Assembly (NCBI RefSeq): GCF_041197575.1
Contig: NZ_JBDKXB010000002.1
Span: 62,001-126,000 of the forward strand
DNA: 64,000 bases
Source of the DNA: Thioalkalicoccus limnaeus
GTDB taxonomy: Bacteria > Pseudomonadota > Gammaproteobacteria > Chromatiales > Chromatiaceae
Reading direction: 5' to 3'
Each line of letters starts with the position of its first letter. Position 1 is the first letter of the stretch. Position numbers and translations under genes: made by a program. Below the pieces are notes generated by a model. It searched no databases, was not told the origin of the DNA, and worked only from the letters and a program-made list of their open reading frames with translations. Below are positions 9,122 to 18,500 of the stretch, piece after piece.

Positions 9122-10621
9122 ATGACCGAGACCGATCAGCACGACGAAAACAAGCTCATCGCGCAACGGCGCGACAAGCTCCGCCAGTTGCGCGACCGCG
9201 GGCCGGCCTTCCCGAACGACTTCCGGCGCGATGCGCTGGCCGGGGATCTGCTGCGCGATTACGGGGACGCCTCCGCCGAGGCGCTGGCCGCGGCGCCGCG
9301 CCGCGTCAGGGTCGCAGGGCGCTTGATGAGTCGGCGCATCATGGGCCAGGCCAGCTTCTCGCATCTGCAGGACATGTCCGGGCGCATCCAGCTGTTCGTC
9401 CAGCGCGACCGGCTGGGTGCCGATGCCTATGAGGCCTACAAGAAGGACCTCGATCTCGGCGATATCCTGGCCGCCGAGGGGCCCTTGTTCAAGACCAAGA
9501 CCGGCGAACTCTCGGTGCAATGCGAGTCGATCCGGCTGCTGACGAAGGCGCTGCGGCCCTTGCCGGAGAAGTACCACGGCCTGACCGATGTCGAGAGCCG
9601 CTATCGCCAGCGCTACTTGGATCTGATCTCGAATCCGGCGACGCGCGAGACCTTCCGCATCCGGACCCGGATCATCCAGTATCTGCGCGCCTTCCTCGAT
9701 GCCCGCGGTTTTCTCGAGGTCGAGACACCGATGATGCAGGTGATCCCGGGTGGCGCGGTTGCCCGGCCCTTCATTACCCATCACAACGCCCTTGATCGGT
9801 CGCTCTATCTGCGGGTGGCGCCGGAGCTGTTCCTGAAGCGGCTGGTCGTCGGCGGGTTCGAGAAGGTCTACGAGATCAATCGCAGCTTCCGCAACGAGGG
9901 TCTGTCGACGCGCCACAACCCCGAATTCACGATGCTCGAGTTCTACGAGGCGTATGCGGATTATCGGGACCTGATGGACCTGACCGAAGAGATGCTGCGC
10001 GGGCTCGCGCGCGAACTCCTCGGCACGACGCAACTGCACTACCAGGGCAACGCCTGCGAGCTCGGTCGACCCTTCGCGCGCTGGACCCTGGCGGAGGCGA
10101 TCGCCCGCTTCAATCCAGAGCTCGGGCCGGTGGACCTGGCCGACCCGGACCGTGCCCGGGCGGCCGCCGCGCAGCTCGGCCTCGCCGTCGACCCCAGCTG
10201 GGGACCTGGCAAGATCTGGCTCGAGGTTTTCGAGAAGACGGTCGAGTCCCGGTTGCAGGATCCGACCTTCATCACCGGTTATCCGACCGAGGTCTCACCG
10301 CTCGCCCGTTGCAATGACCAGGACCCGACGATCACCGATCGCTTCGAGCTCTTCATTGCGGGACGCGAGATCGCCAACGGTTTCTCGGAGCTCAACGACC
10401 CCGAGGATCAGGCCGAGCGTTTTCGTCGGCAGGCCCTCGACAAGGAGGCGGGGGATCTGGAGGCGATGCACTTCGACGCGGACTACATCCGGGCCCTCGA
10501 ACATGGCTTGCCACCGACGGCCGGCGAAGGGATCGGCGTCGATCGGCTCGCGATGCTGTTGACCGATTCGCCGTCGATTCGCGATGTGCTGCTCTTCCCG
10601 CATATGCGCCCGAGCGATTGA
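9122..10621 (+). CDS. lysS: Lysyl-tRNA synthetase, class II
   Basis: The protein has 499 aa. An N-terminal OB-fold anticodon-binding domain (about residues 60-140) precedes a class II catalytic core with motif 2 FRNEGLSTRHNPEFTMLE and motif 3 GEGIGVDRLAMLL. The AFPNDFRRD block near the N-terminus is typical of bacterial LysS. It charges tRNA-Lys with lysine in the cytoplasm. I prefer the ATG at 9122, which has GAGAGG 5 nt upstream, over the in-frame ATG at 9107, which lacks a ribosome-binding site; the latter would add five residues. It lies 35 bp downstream of prfB and is probably co-transcribed with it. Confidence 0.97.
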   Translation: MTETDQHDENKLIAQRRDKLRQLRDRGPAFPNDFRRDALAGDLLRDYGDASAEALAAAPRRVRVAGRLMSRRIMGQASFSHLQDMSGRIQLFVQRDRLGADAYEAYKKDLDLGDILAAEGPLFKTKTGELSVQCESIRLLTKALRPLPEKYHGLTDVESRYRQRYLDLISNPATRETFRIRTRIIQYLRAFLDARGFLEVETPMMQVIPGGAVARPFITHHNALDRSLYLRVAPELFLKRLVVGGFEKVYEINRSFRNEGLSTRHNPEFTMLEFYEAYADYRDLMDLTEEMLRGLARELLGTTQLHYQGNACELGRPFARWTLAEAIARFNPELGPVDLADPDRARAAAAQLGLAVDPSWGPGKIWLEVFEKTVESRLQDPTFITGYPTEVSPLARCNDQDPTITDRFELFIAGREIANGFSELNDPEDQAERFRRQALDKEAGDLEAMHFDADYIRALEHGLPPTAGEGIGVDRLAMLLTDSPSIRDVLLFPHMRPSD

Positions 10622-10722
10622 CGAGCGGGGTTTGCCATCTCGCCACACCCTACCGTGTTCATCCTCGGGGTGGCGGCGCGCCATCGGCGTCCGGCGGATT
10701 TCGCACCGCCGGCTATGGCTGG

Positions 10723-11424
10723 CTAATACGTCCAGTCCTCGTGGGCGAGCGGGGCGCGGTTCAGTTCAGCCCGCGCCGCTCGCCAGCCGGGCAGCGCCGC
10801 ATCCAGCCGTTCCCGAAACCGATCGTTGTGCTGCCGCTCCAGCAGGTGAATCATCTCGTGAACCAGGACGTACTCGACGCACGCGACCGGCTTCTTCGCT
10901 AGCTCCAGGTTGAGCCATATCCGGCGCGCCGCCGCGTTGCAGCTTCCCCATCGCGTCTTCATCCGCTTGATGTGGACCTCCCCGACCTGCACGCCGATGC
11001 GCGGCTGCCATTTCTCCAGCAGCTCCGGGATCCGCGCGCGCAACCGTGCACGGTACCAGCGTTGCAGGATGGCGTCGCACCCCTCGCGATCGAGCCCCGG
11101 CCTTGCCGTCAGCTGCAATGTCGAATGGTTGGCGATACGTAGGGACGGTGGCCCCTCGTGCTCGATGATGCTGAGTCGATAGCGGCGTCCCTCGAAGTAG
11201 TGGCTCTCGCCGGCCACCATCTCGCGCTGGGATTGCCGCTCCTGGGCCGCGAACTCGCGTTGTCGGCGGCGGATCCAGCCGAGCCGCGTGCTGACGGCCA
11301 CGCGCACGGCGTCATCGTCGAGACGCAAGGGGGCGGCGATGCGCACGCGTCCCGCGGGCGGATAGACGCCCATGTGCAGGTTCTTGATATCTTTGCGGAC
11401 GATCTCGACAGGGATGCCGCCCAC
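10723..11424 (-). CDS. YgjP/M48-like metal-dependent hydrolase (DUF45), in frame with a decayed hsdR
   Basis: The protein has 233 aa from the GTG at 11424. It carries the DUF45/YgjP signature: RKDIKNLHMGVYPPAGRVR near the start, MKTRWGSCN, and the zinc-binding HExxH in YVLVHEMIHLLERQHN. The usual ending HEDW is present. YgjP homologues are frequent accessory genes of type I restriction loci, but their substrate is unknown. The frame stays open upstream for 58 codons that encode an HsdR fragment. The native gene therefore appears fused to hsdR debris, and the exact start is uncertain; a GTG-to-HsdR fusion reaching 11598 is possible. Confidence 0.85.
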   Translation of the reverse strand: MGGIPVEIVRKDIKNLHMGVYPPAGRVRIAAPLRLDDDAVRVAVSTRLGWIRRRQREFAAQERQSQREMVAGESHYFEGRRYRLSIIEHEGPPSLRIANHSTLQLTARPGLDREGCDAILQRWYRARLRARIPELLEKWQPRIGVQVGEVHIKRMKTRWGSCNAAARRIWLNLELAKKPVACVEYVLVHEMIHLLERQHNDRFRERLDAALPGWRAARAELNRAPLAHEDWTY

Positions 11425-12177
11425 CTCGTGGTGGGCGATCTCCAGCAGCCGCGCCTTGCTGCAGAGCTGGCCCAGCTCGCGCAGCAGCGGATTGTCCCCG
11501 GCCATGGCCCTGATCTCGGCCGTGATCTCAGTCGGGCTCTCGGCGGACGCGTCGGCCTCCTTCCAGCGCAGCCAGTACTTCTCCGGCGTCTCGATCACGC
11601 CGTAGCGCAGCCCTCGGTCTCGTTCCTTGCCATCAGGAGCTGCATGGTGGTGTAGAAGGGGCGGAGAACGCCTTCTTCTGGCTGTCCAGGCTCTGGCGGA
11701 TGCCCTCGCTCACGGCCACCGTGGAGCGCTTCAACTCGAGCACGCCCAGGGCGATGCCGTTCACGTAGAAGACGAGGTCGGGCCGCTTCGTGTGGTGACG
11801 GTCACCTCCTCGGCGACGGCGAAATCGTTGTTCCCGGGATGCGCCCAATCGATCAGCCAGACCGTGACCGTCGGCTCGCCGACCTCTGGTCGCACCTTGA
11901 CCCCGTAGCGCAACAGGCCGTAGACCTCGCGGTTCGCATCGTAGAGGGTCTTGCTGCCGCCGAGCGCGGCGGTCTTGCCGAGCTCGAAGAGGACCCGCTT
12001 GATGAGCCGCTCGCCGTGCCCCTGGCGCTGGAGCCAGTCGCTCAGCTGTTCCTGCTCGGTATTGCCGTTGCCCTCGCGGTGCCGCCAGTGGCCGAGGTAG
12101 GCGTAACCGAGGGCCTCCCGGAAGAACCGGACCACGGTGTTCTGCGTATGGATCTCGCGTTGGCCGACAGCGCTCAT
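11425..12177 (-). pseudogene. hsdR: Decayed type I restriction endonuclease subunit HsdR, N-terminal part only
   Basis: The start ATG at 12177 overlaps the darG stop. The frame reads VGQREIHTQNTVVRFFREAL and LYDANREVYGLLRYGVKV, conserved HsdR N-terminal blocks. Similarity then jumps frame three times: near 11,795 into RPDLVFYVNGIALGVLELKR, which holds the PD...ExK nuclease residues; near 11,670 into RPFYTTMQLLMA; and near 11,610 into IETPEKYWLRWKE. After LCSKARLLEIAHH the sequence runs straight into the YgjP gene. The rest of the subunit, including the whole helicase motor (about 700-800 residues), is missing. The gene cannot make a working restriction subunit. Confidence 0.88.
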
Positions 12178-13253
12178 GTCGGGGGCCGACGATCGGTACG
12201 GTCGGCGCACGAAGGCTGCTGCAACCAGCCCTGTTGCGTCAGCCTCTCCCATGCCACCTGGACGTGATGCGCTTGGAACATGCGACGCTTGCGGGTGTTC
12301 CAGTTCTGGACGGCCTGAGCGGCGCATGCCTCGTCGCATGCGGCCGGTCGATCATGCGTCGCCACCCAATGCACACTGGATAACAGCTCCATCCCGTAAG
12401 GCGTTTCGAATCCGGCAATCAGTTCGCTGACACGGTCTAGACGTTGGCGGGACTCCAGATGCCGTGCCAGGAAGGTATCGGCCTCGTCGACGGCCTGGGG
12501 CATCAGCTCGATCTCCGCGTCCGGTCGCTGACTATCTCCCAGCCCGCGGGTGTAGTGACCCTCCAGCACTTCGAGAACCTTATTCAGGTTGTGCGCATAC
12601 GGCCCATACAGGCCCTTTTCGTAACGCAGGCGCAGCGGCTGCCCCGCCTCTTGAAGGAAGTAGGCGAGTTTTTGAATCTCCAACAGGGTCCGGCGGTAAT
12701 CCAGCGCGGCATAGCGATCCATCAGCTTGATGAAGAGCGCGCGGGACTCGGTCATCTTCGGGCGCGCGGTACGTACCGGCATGGCTCGGGCGGCGGGCGC
12801 GCCCAGCGGCTCGAAAACAAGCACCTCGACCTGCGGCAGCTCGGCGAACGCTTGCTCGATCTTCGGCCGCACTTGGCTCCAGTCGAGTCCCCCCAGTCCA
12901 CTCCCCAGCGGCGGTACGGCAATGGATCGGATGCCCAAACGACGAACGGTATCGATGAGCGCCTTCAAGCCGCTTTCGATGTCCTCGACGCGTGACTTGC
13001 CGCGCCAATGCCGTTTGGTGGGAAAGTTGATGATGTAGCGCGGGTTTACCGTAGAACCCGTCGCGTAGACGAACATGCGTCCCGGCTTGACCTCGTCAGC
13101 TCGGCAGGCCTTCTCGTAGGCCCTGAAATTGTCCGGAAACGCCTGCTTGAACTGAAGGGCGATGCCCTTGCCCATAGAGCCGACGCAGTTGACCGTGTTG
13201 ACCAACGCTTCGACATCGGCGGTCAGCAGATTGCCTCGGGTCTCGGTGATCAT
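12174..13253 (-). CDS. darG: DarG antitoxin, macrodomain DNA ADP-ribosylglycohydrolase
   Basis: The protein has 359 aa. The N-terminal macrodomain (about residues 1-155) has VNTVNCVGSMGKGIALQFK, IINFPTKRHWRGKSR and AVPPLGSGLGGLDW, matching the DarG/TARG1-like class that removes ADP-ribose from thymidine in DNA. The C-terminal domain (about 165-350, EIQKLAYFLQEAGQPLRLRY, YGPYAHNLNKVLEVLEGHY) is the DarT-binding part known from DarG. Length and motifs look intact. It starts 16 bp after the darT 3' fragment and overlaps the hsdR start by ATGA. Because darT is split, the antitoxin is now without its cognate toxin in this window. Confidence 0.93.
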   Translation of the reverse strand: MITETRGNLLTADVEALVNTVNCVGSMGKGIALQFKQAFPDNFRAYEKACRADEVKPGRMFVYATGSTVNPRYIINFPTKRHWRGKSRVEDIESGLKALIDTVRRLGIRSIAVPPLGSGLGGLDWSQVRPKIEQAFAELPQVEVLVFEPLGAPAARAMPVRTARPKMTESRALFIKLMDRYAALDYRRTLLEIQKLAYFLQEAGQPLRLRYEKGLYGPYAHNLNKVLEVLEGHYTRGLGDSQRPDAEIELMPQAVDEADTFLARHLESRQRLDRVSELIAGFETPYGMELLSSVHWVATHDRPAACDEACAAQAVQNWNTRKRRMFQAHHVQVAWERLTQQGWLQQPSCADRTDRRPPT

Positions 13254-13269
13254 CGTTTCTGTCCGGTTG

Positions 13270-13479
13270 TCAGTGGTAGTACCAAGCGCGTCGCACGGCG
13301 ACCGGCCGTCGCATGCCGACCTCGTAGTCAGCCAGTGTCGCCTGGACCCGCGCCTGCATCGGCGAGTCGATGACGACGATTCCTGAGATCAGTTCCCACG
13401 GGCAGAATCGGTGCACGAGGAACTCGGCCTGCTTGCGGCGCTGGCGGTCCATATCGTCGATGTTGTCCGCCCAATAACG
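13270..13479 (-). pseudogene. darT: darT 3' fragment (last 69 codons)
   Basis: This frame encodes RYWADNIDDMDRQRRKQAEF and ends in VRRAWYYH. It corresponds to the C-terminal third of DarT, the toxin that ADP-ribosylates thymidines in single-stranded DNA. The KQAEFLV segment contains the glutamate known as catalytic in DarT. No start codon or N-terminal half precedes it: upstream sequence changes abruptly at 13,480 to an unrelated phosphoribosyltransferase fragment on the opposite strand. The missing N-terminal part is found 19.7 kb away at 33,172-33,615 on the same strand. Confidence 0.9.
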
Positions 13480-13485
13480 CTGATT

Positions 13486-13992
13486 GCGGCCCGGCGGACA
13501 GCCGAGAACATCACCTCCGGCGGTGTTCTGACCCCCTGCCTTGGGCGGACCACGGTGCTGATCCCGATGCCCCGCAGCAGCCTGCAAAAGCCGGGCGCGC
13601 TGTGGCCATCCCTTGCGATCTGCCTGGCGCTGAAGGCCGAGGGCCTGGGCGCCGGGATCGAGCCTTGCCTGCGGAGAAGATCTCCGGTCGGCAAGGCCGC
13701 AACCGCCGGGCCTGGTGGTCGCCCGGACCCCATTGACCATGATGGTTCCGTTGTCGTGGAGCGAGACAGCCCCTTCTCGCCGGAGAGGATCACCATCGTT
13801 GACGACGTGATCACGCGCGGATCGAGCTTTGTCGGCGTGTTTCCGCGGATCGCGGAAGCCTTCCCCGGTATCCCGATCCGTTGCTTCGCGCTGGTCCGCA
13901 CGATCAGCGAGGGGGACATCGACGCGATCCTGGCCCCTGTCCAGGGCATCATCACATCGGAGGACGGCAGGAGGCTGCGGCGGCGGCCGTAG
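13486..13992 (+). pseudogene. Phosphoribosyltransferase-like gene, 5' truncated
   Basis: The plus-strand frame contains TTVLIPMPRSS near its start and ERITIVDDVITRGSSFVG, the PRPP-binding motif of type I phosphoribosyltransferases. This is the orphan PRTase family often found in bacterial defence neighbourhoods. About 167 codons remain, ending normally at 13992. The expected upstream 60-100 residues are absent: the frame runs across the island junction into antisense darT. A GTG at 13411 exists but lies in darT. I consider it a truncated, probably non-functional gene. It is the only recognisable plus-strand gene in the island. Confidence 0.72.
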
Positions 13993-14388
13993 CAACGGTG
14001 ATGGTCTCGTCGGCGCCTGCCGGCTCCCGTTGCATGGGCCAGTATGAGCGTCGCGCGATCGATCATGCGGAACTCCCGCTGCATGGTCGACAGACGGGTG
14101 GTATCGGGCGGGACCTGGTCGACCCGGCTGGCGATCGCGGTCAGGCACGGGAAATTCATCTGCCCGGCGCCGACGTTGTTCTCATCAGCCCGCAACACCC
14201 TGCCCCAGCCCCCGCATGGCCTCACACGGCACGCCGAAAGATTGTGGCGCTGGAGCAGACACCAGAATGGTCTCGCTCGGTCACAACATGAGCGCGCGTG
14301 AGCAGGCGAAGACGACTTAGCCGGATTGGCGCAACCGCGCCACCAAGCAGGCGCCCATCAGGAGTGCCGAAGGCGGCAGGCTGAGAAG
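13993..14388. other. Gene-poor stretch at the left end of the island
   Basis: There is no confident gene. The minus strand from an ATG at 14159 has an open frame beginning MNFPCLTAIASRVDQVP that reads like protein and contains REFRMIDRATLILAHATGAG. It then runs on antisense to the phosphoribosyltransferase. I could not assign it; it may be a remnant. No promoter or terminator is obvious. Confidence 0.35.
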
Positions 14389-15516
14389 TCAGCCTAGACC
14401 CACGAGATCCTGAAGTAGGTCGGGGGCTAGTGGTTCATGATGGGCTAGAGCGTTGCGCACATCGCGCAGCAAGCGCAGCCGATGCAACTCTCTCTCCTCG
14501 ATTCGCCTGCGTAGCTGATGATGGATATGGCCAATTTCCAGCTCCCACCGTTCTAATATCACCGACCCATGACCTGTGTCGTGTGGCACCCGCAACAGAT
14601 TTTGATACGTCGTTAGGTATTGGCTACGCGCCTCCTCCAGAAAAGGGAACAAAACACCCACCTGGGCACGCCACAATAGCCTGCCTAGGTTCGCCTCTGC
14701 CCTATCGGCCATAGCAACTAGCGCGGGATGCTGAATGAGCCGGCCTTCCATAGTGTCACAGGTACCCTCCTCCCAGCACACGTCCGTGTTCGAGGTCCAG
14801 CCCCGGGCTGCGGCTACACCGGCCAACCACGCCGCCGGAACCGCGAGGACCTCCAGATCTTTGGAGGAGGCATCCCAGGCCAAGCGAGAATCGAAAGCCA
14901 CCAACTCCAGGGCATGGCGAAGCTGCAAGCGCCGGCGCATGGCGTTTCCGTTCCGGCCGCCACGCCCCATCAGGTAGTGTAACCAAGCAAGCATATCCAG
15001 CTCTGTCACCGCATCCTGCCAGAGCCGTACGGAGAGCGCCACGTCCTCCTTGGGAAAGGCGCTTCTGGACATCCCGCTGACGACCAGGCAGAGCAGACCT
15101 CGATCCTCGGCGGCGCGTCTCCGCACCGCACTCGCGTACCCCTCCAGGAGGGCCTTCCAGGCAGCCCAGGCACTGTCTTCTAAACCAGTAACCCAGATCA
15201 GGCCGCCGGAGAAAGCCTGGGAGTCAACCAGGTCCGACGGGTCGCACAGTCTCCGCTCCGGCACATCGGGGGCATAGCGGCGGGCCAAGAGCCTGAGGGG
15301 CTCCTCTTGTAAAAGCCCCTCAACCGAAAGCGGTCGCCAACTCAACAAGTCATCGTCGCGAAGCTGGTGCGCGACAGCCTGTGCGAGCCCCTCGGGCCCC
15401 CAGCGCGGCAGGCCGATAACCAGATTGACCCCTCGGCGCAGGTCCGCGACCAGTGAACGCACAAACGCCGCCGGTCCCGGAAGGGACCACCAATAGTGCC
15501 AGTCCGGACCAATCAT
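14389..15516 (-). CDS. Giant-NTPase partner protein with a C-terminal HEPN-like motif
   Basis: The protein has 375 aa. The ATG overlaps the stop of the 1,960-aa gene (ATGA), implying translational coupling and equimolar production. The N-terminal part (about 30-60) has VNLVIGLPRWGPEGLAQAV, which resembles a P-loop that lacks the catalytic Lys, so a dead NTPase-like fold is possible. The final helix reads LRDVRNALAHHEPL. The RNALAH segment (about 354-359) fits the Rx4-6H motif of HEPN ribonucleases and of HEPN-like C-termini of Swt1/Abi proteins. No signal peptide or membrane segment is seen. Family not recognised; an RNase-effector role is inference from one motif. Confidence 0.7.
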   Translation of the reverse strand: MIGPDWHYWWSLPGPAAFVRSLVADLRRGVNLVIGLPRWGPEGLAQAVAHQLRDDDLLSWRPLSVEGLLQEEPLRLLARRYAPDVPERRLCDPSDLVDSQAFSGGLIWVTGLEDSAWAAWKALLEGYASAVRRRAAEDRGLLCLVVSGMSRSAFPKEDVALSVRLWQDAVTELDMLAWLHYLMGRGGRNGNAMRRRLQLRHALELVAFDSRLAWDASSKDLEVLAVPAAWLAGVAAARGWTSNTDVCWEEGTCDTMEGRLIQHPALVAMADRAEANLGRLLWRAQVGVLFPFLEEARSQYLTTYQNLLRVPHDTGHGSVILERWELEIGHIHHQLRRRIEERELHRLRLLRDVRNALAHHEPLAPDLLQDLVGLG

Positions 15517-18500
15517 CCCGCCAACGCGCGACCCACCACCGGGTCGATCGCCCAGGTGCCACCCTCGCCTGGCACTAGTAGGCTCAGCAGCGAGGCCCAG
15601 CGTATGAGCCGCCCCAACCATTCCCGCTCCAAGGTCGTATCAGGTCCATTGAGCAACTCCAGCCAATCGGGCTCGGAAAGAGATTCGCCATAGATCGCAA
15701 GTACCTGGAGCGGGTGCGCCAACTCGGGTGGAAGGTCGCGCGAGATGATCTCCCGCAGAGTCTGAGGAAGCTGCTCGTGAAAGGACTGGAAAGCCACTCG
15801 CTGCAAAGCCGAGTGATCTCCTCTAAGTTGCTCGCCGAGCATCGCTAGCAGACCACCCCACCAGCCCGTCGCATCACGCCAGGAGGCCAGATCGACATTT
15901 CCGAGAGGACCGAAGCCCGCGTCCTTCGCCCACTGTCCAACGAAAGGCTCAGCCCAGGGTGAGAGCGTGAGTTCGGTTACCGCGCCGGTGCCGTTCTGTC
16001 CCCCGGTGTCGAACCAATCCCAGGCGTCCCTGGACTCCCCCACAAATAGCACCCGGTTGGTCACCCGAGTGGAACGATGGCGACCAAGATGAGTTGCAGC
16101 AGCCTCGATCCATTCGCGGGTCCACGGCTCCGTGTGTGGAATCACCACGAGCCGGATCCCATCTGTCTTCTTGGTAGCTACCAATGTCGCACGCAGCCGA
16201 TCCTCGAACCCCCTGAGGTTCTGAACCCCATCGATTCGGGCAATTTCCACGAAGTCCTTATCCGCAAGCATCTCCGGCAAAAACGCGACAACGCTTTCAA
16301 TACCCGCGAGAACCGTACCGAAGAGCACAAGAACGCCGTCCTTCGCGGCGAGGATCTCTGACTCCTGCTGGCCCGTCAGAGGGCTACGTACCCATGGATC
16401 CCCGCGCCTACCTCGCCGATAGATGGCAGCCTGATAGAGTTCGGGCGGCGCCTTGTCGCTCGCCTCCAGAAGGGCTTGCTCGATTTCGCCGGGGCTGCCG
16501 AGAAGACCAGCGATAGCGGGGCTACGCAACGCGTAGCCCCTCAGCTCAGGCCCGGCTCGGCGCAGCACACCAAGACCGACCATCTCGTCAAGCAAGGCGC
16601 GGAACGCATCATAGCTCCGGTCCGGAAAACCTTGGGGCCACCAAGACAGAGCCTGCTGACGTATCCATTCCGTATCGTAACCGTCAGCCTCACCGTCACC
16701 GGCCTCCTGCCGACGCTTGGTCTCGAGCGCAACGCTCAAAGCCACGATCTGATAACGATTGTCGAGATCGAGGGTAATTTGGAACCGGGAGCGGATGATC
16801 TGCTGCAGGTCCCTGCTCTGCGAGACCGCTTCCACATGCTCGCGCGTAATAAGGAAGGGCGGTGTCGTGGCGGAGTCAAAGCGCACAGTACCCAAATCAT
16901 GAAGATACTTGAGCAGGTGGTCACAGAATATCTGGATGAGGTTTGGGTAGTAATTGGTCTGAGCCAGGATGCGGTTCACGAGCGAGGGCGACTCGAAACG
17001 AAAGCCTAATTGGCGCAAGGGGCGTTCCGCAAGCTGATATGCCTCCCGAGCCTCGCCGTTAGCCAGCAAAGGCCCAATGCATACTGGGTTGCCGAAGTGG
17101 ATCAGTGGAGTATTCACGTCCCGCGAAGTCCTTTGCACGTTGTGCAAGCCGGCGAATACTACTTTGAATCGCCGCCCGGTCCGTTCCATCAGTCCCTTTA
17201 GAGTACCCACAGTGCGAAAATCGTTGTCCCTTGCATCCTGAGCTAGAAAGGCATCGGCTTCGTCGAGAAGCATCACGATCCTGCGTTCAGGCGATTCATC
17301 CAACCAGCGAGTGATGGCTTCAGCGGTCCCTTCGGGAGTGCGTCTTGCGTTGAAAAGTACCGCTCGTTGCACTAACTCTCGGTCGATCGCCTGCCACACT
17401 GCGCCGGCTGGCTCGCTGAGACCAATGTGGCGTTCCTTGAGGTCCACCCAGGCCACAATGATTCCTCGTTTCGGGTCGTGGAAACGGCGCACCACTGCCC
17501 GCAGCAACGCCGTTTTACCGAGCTGTCGGCCGCCATAGAGGAGGTTGGTCCCGGCCTGATCGAAGACGTCCTCTAGCTCCCTGCGCCTTCCAAAGAACAG
17601 CTCCGTGGGGACGTCACTGCTGGTCGTGACATAAGGTTTGGCGACCGTAAAAGGCAGCGCACAATCTAACAAGGTCGCCAGACGGCTGCCCCGTTCGCTG
17701 CACAAAAAGTAGATCAGAGTCTCATCGATGACCAGGACCGACTGATTGCGCCCGCGGCAGAGGGAAGCGAGGTCGCGTCTTCGCTTAACGCTGAGTTGTC
17801 CCAAGTAGAGCACAATGACCGCTTGGCCGCCGCTGTGCGCATGGGCCGAGGCGAGGACATCCTCTTCAGATGGGCGCTCCCAGACGCACAGGATCCTGTA
17901 TTGGCCCCCAGCGTGGGAGCCATAGCGGGGCACCACGCAGATATCCCGGTCCGCAAGCGCTCGAGCGCTAATGTCGAACACCTGCTCGCGAACGTCGAGG
18001 CCGGTTTCCATCACCGGCGTGGCAACCACGGCGGATAAACCCAGGCGCTCCAACAAGAGAACCAGATGCTCCGTTACTTCTGTCCGCCGGGCCTTAAGTA
18101 ACAACCAGGCACGCAGCATCTCCGCTGCGCTACGGGCCTGCGCTCCGGGTACATGGCGCATGTCCAAAGGCCCGGCCTGTCCACCGCGGGCAATGATCTC
18201 GGATATGTCTTTAGGGGACGCTGTCCGGCTACCCAAATACTCCTGAAGGCGATCTACGAAGTCCGGGAAAAAGTCGTCCTTAAATGGATCTCGGCGCTCA
18301 GCAGGACCGGGAATCGGCTGCCCGTCCTCCAGAAGCGCCACATATTCGCTAGCGGTGAGGATGTCGCCCTCTTCAAGGAGAGCGTCGATCCGACTGTGTA
18401 CCTCGGGTTCGGTCTGATAAACTCCACTCTCCTCGATCCGCCGGCGTATGGCGCTGACCTGGCGATTCCTGAGCTGATCCAGCTCTTCCCTCACTTTCTG

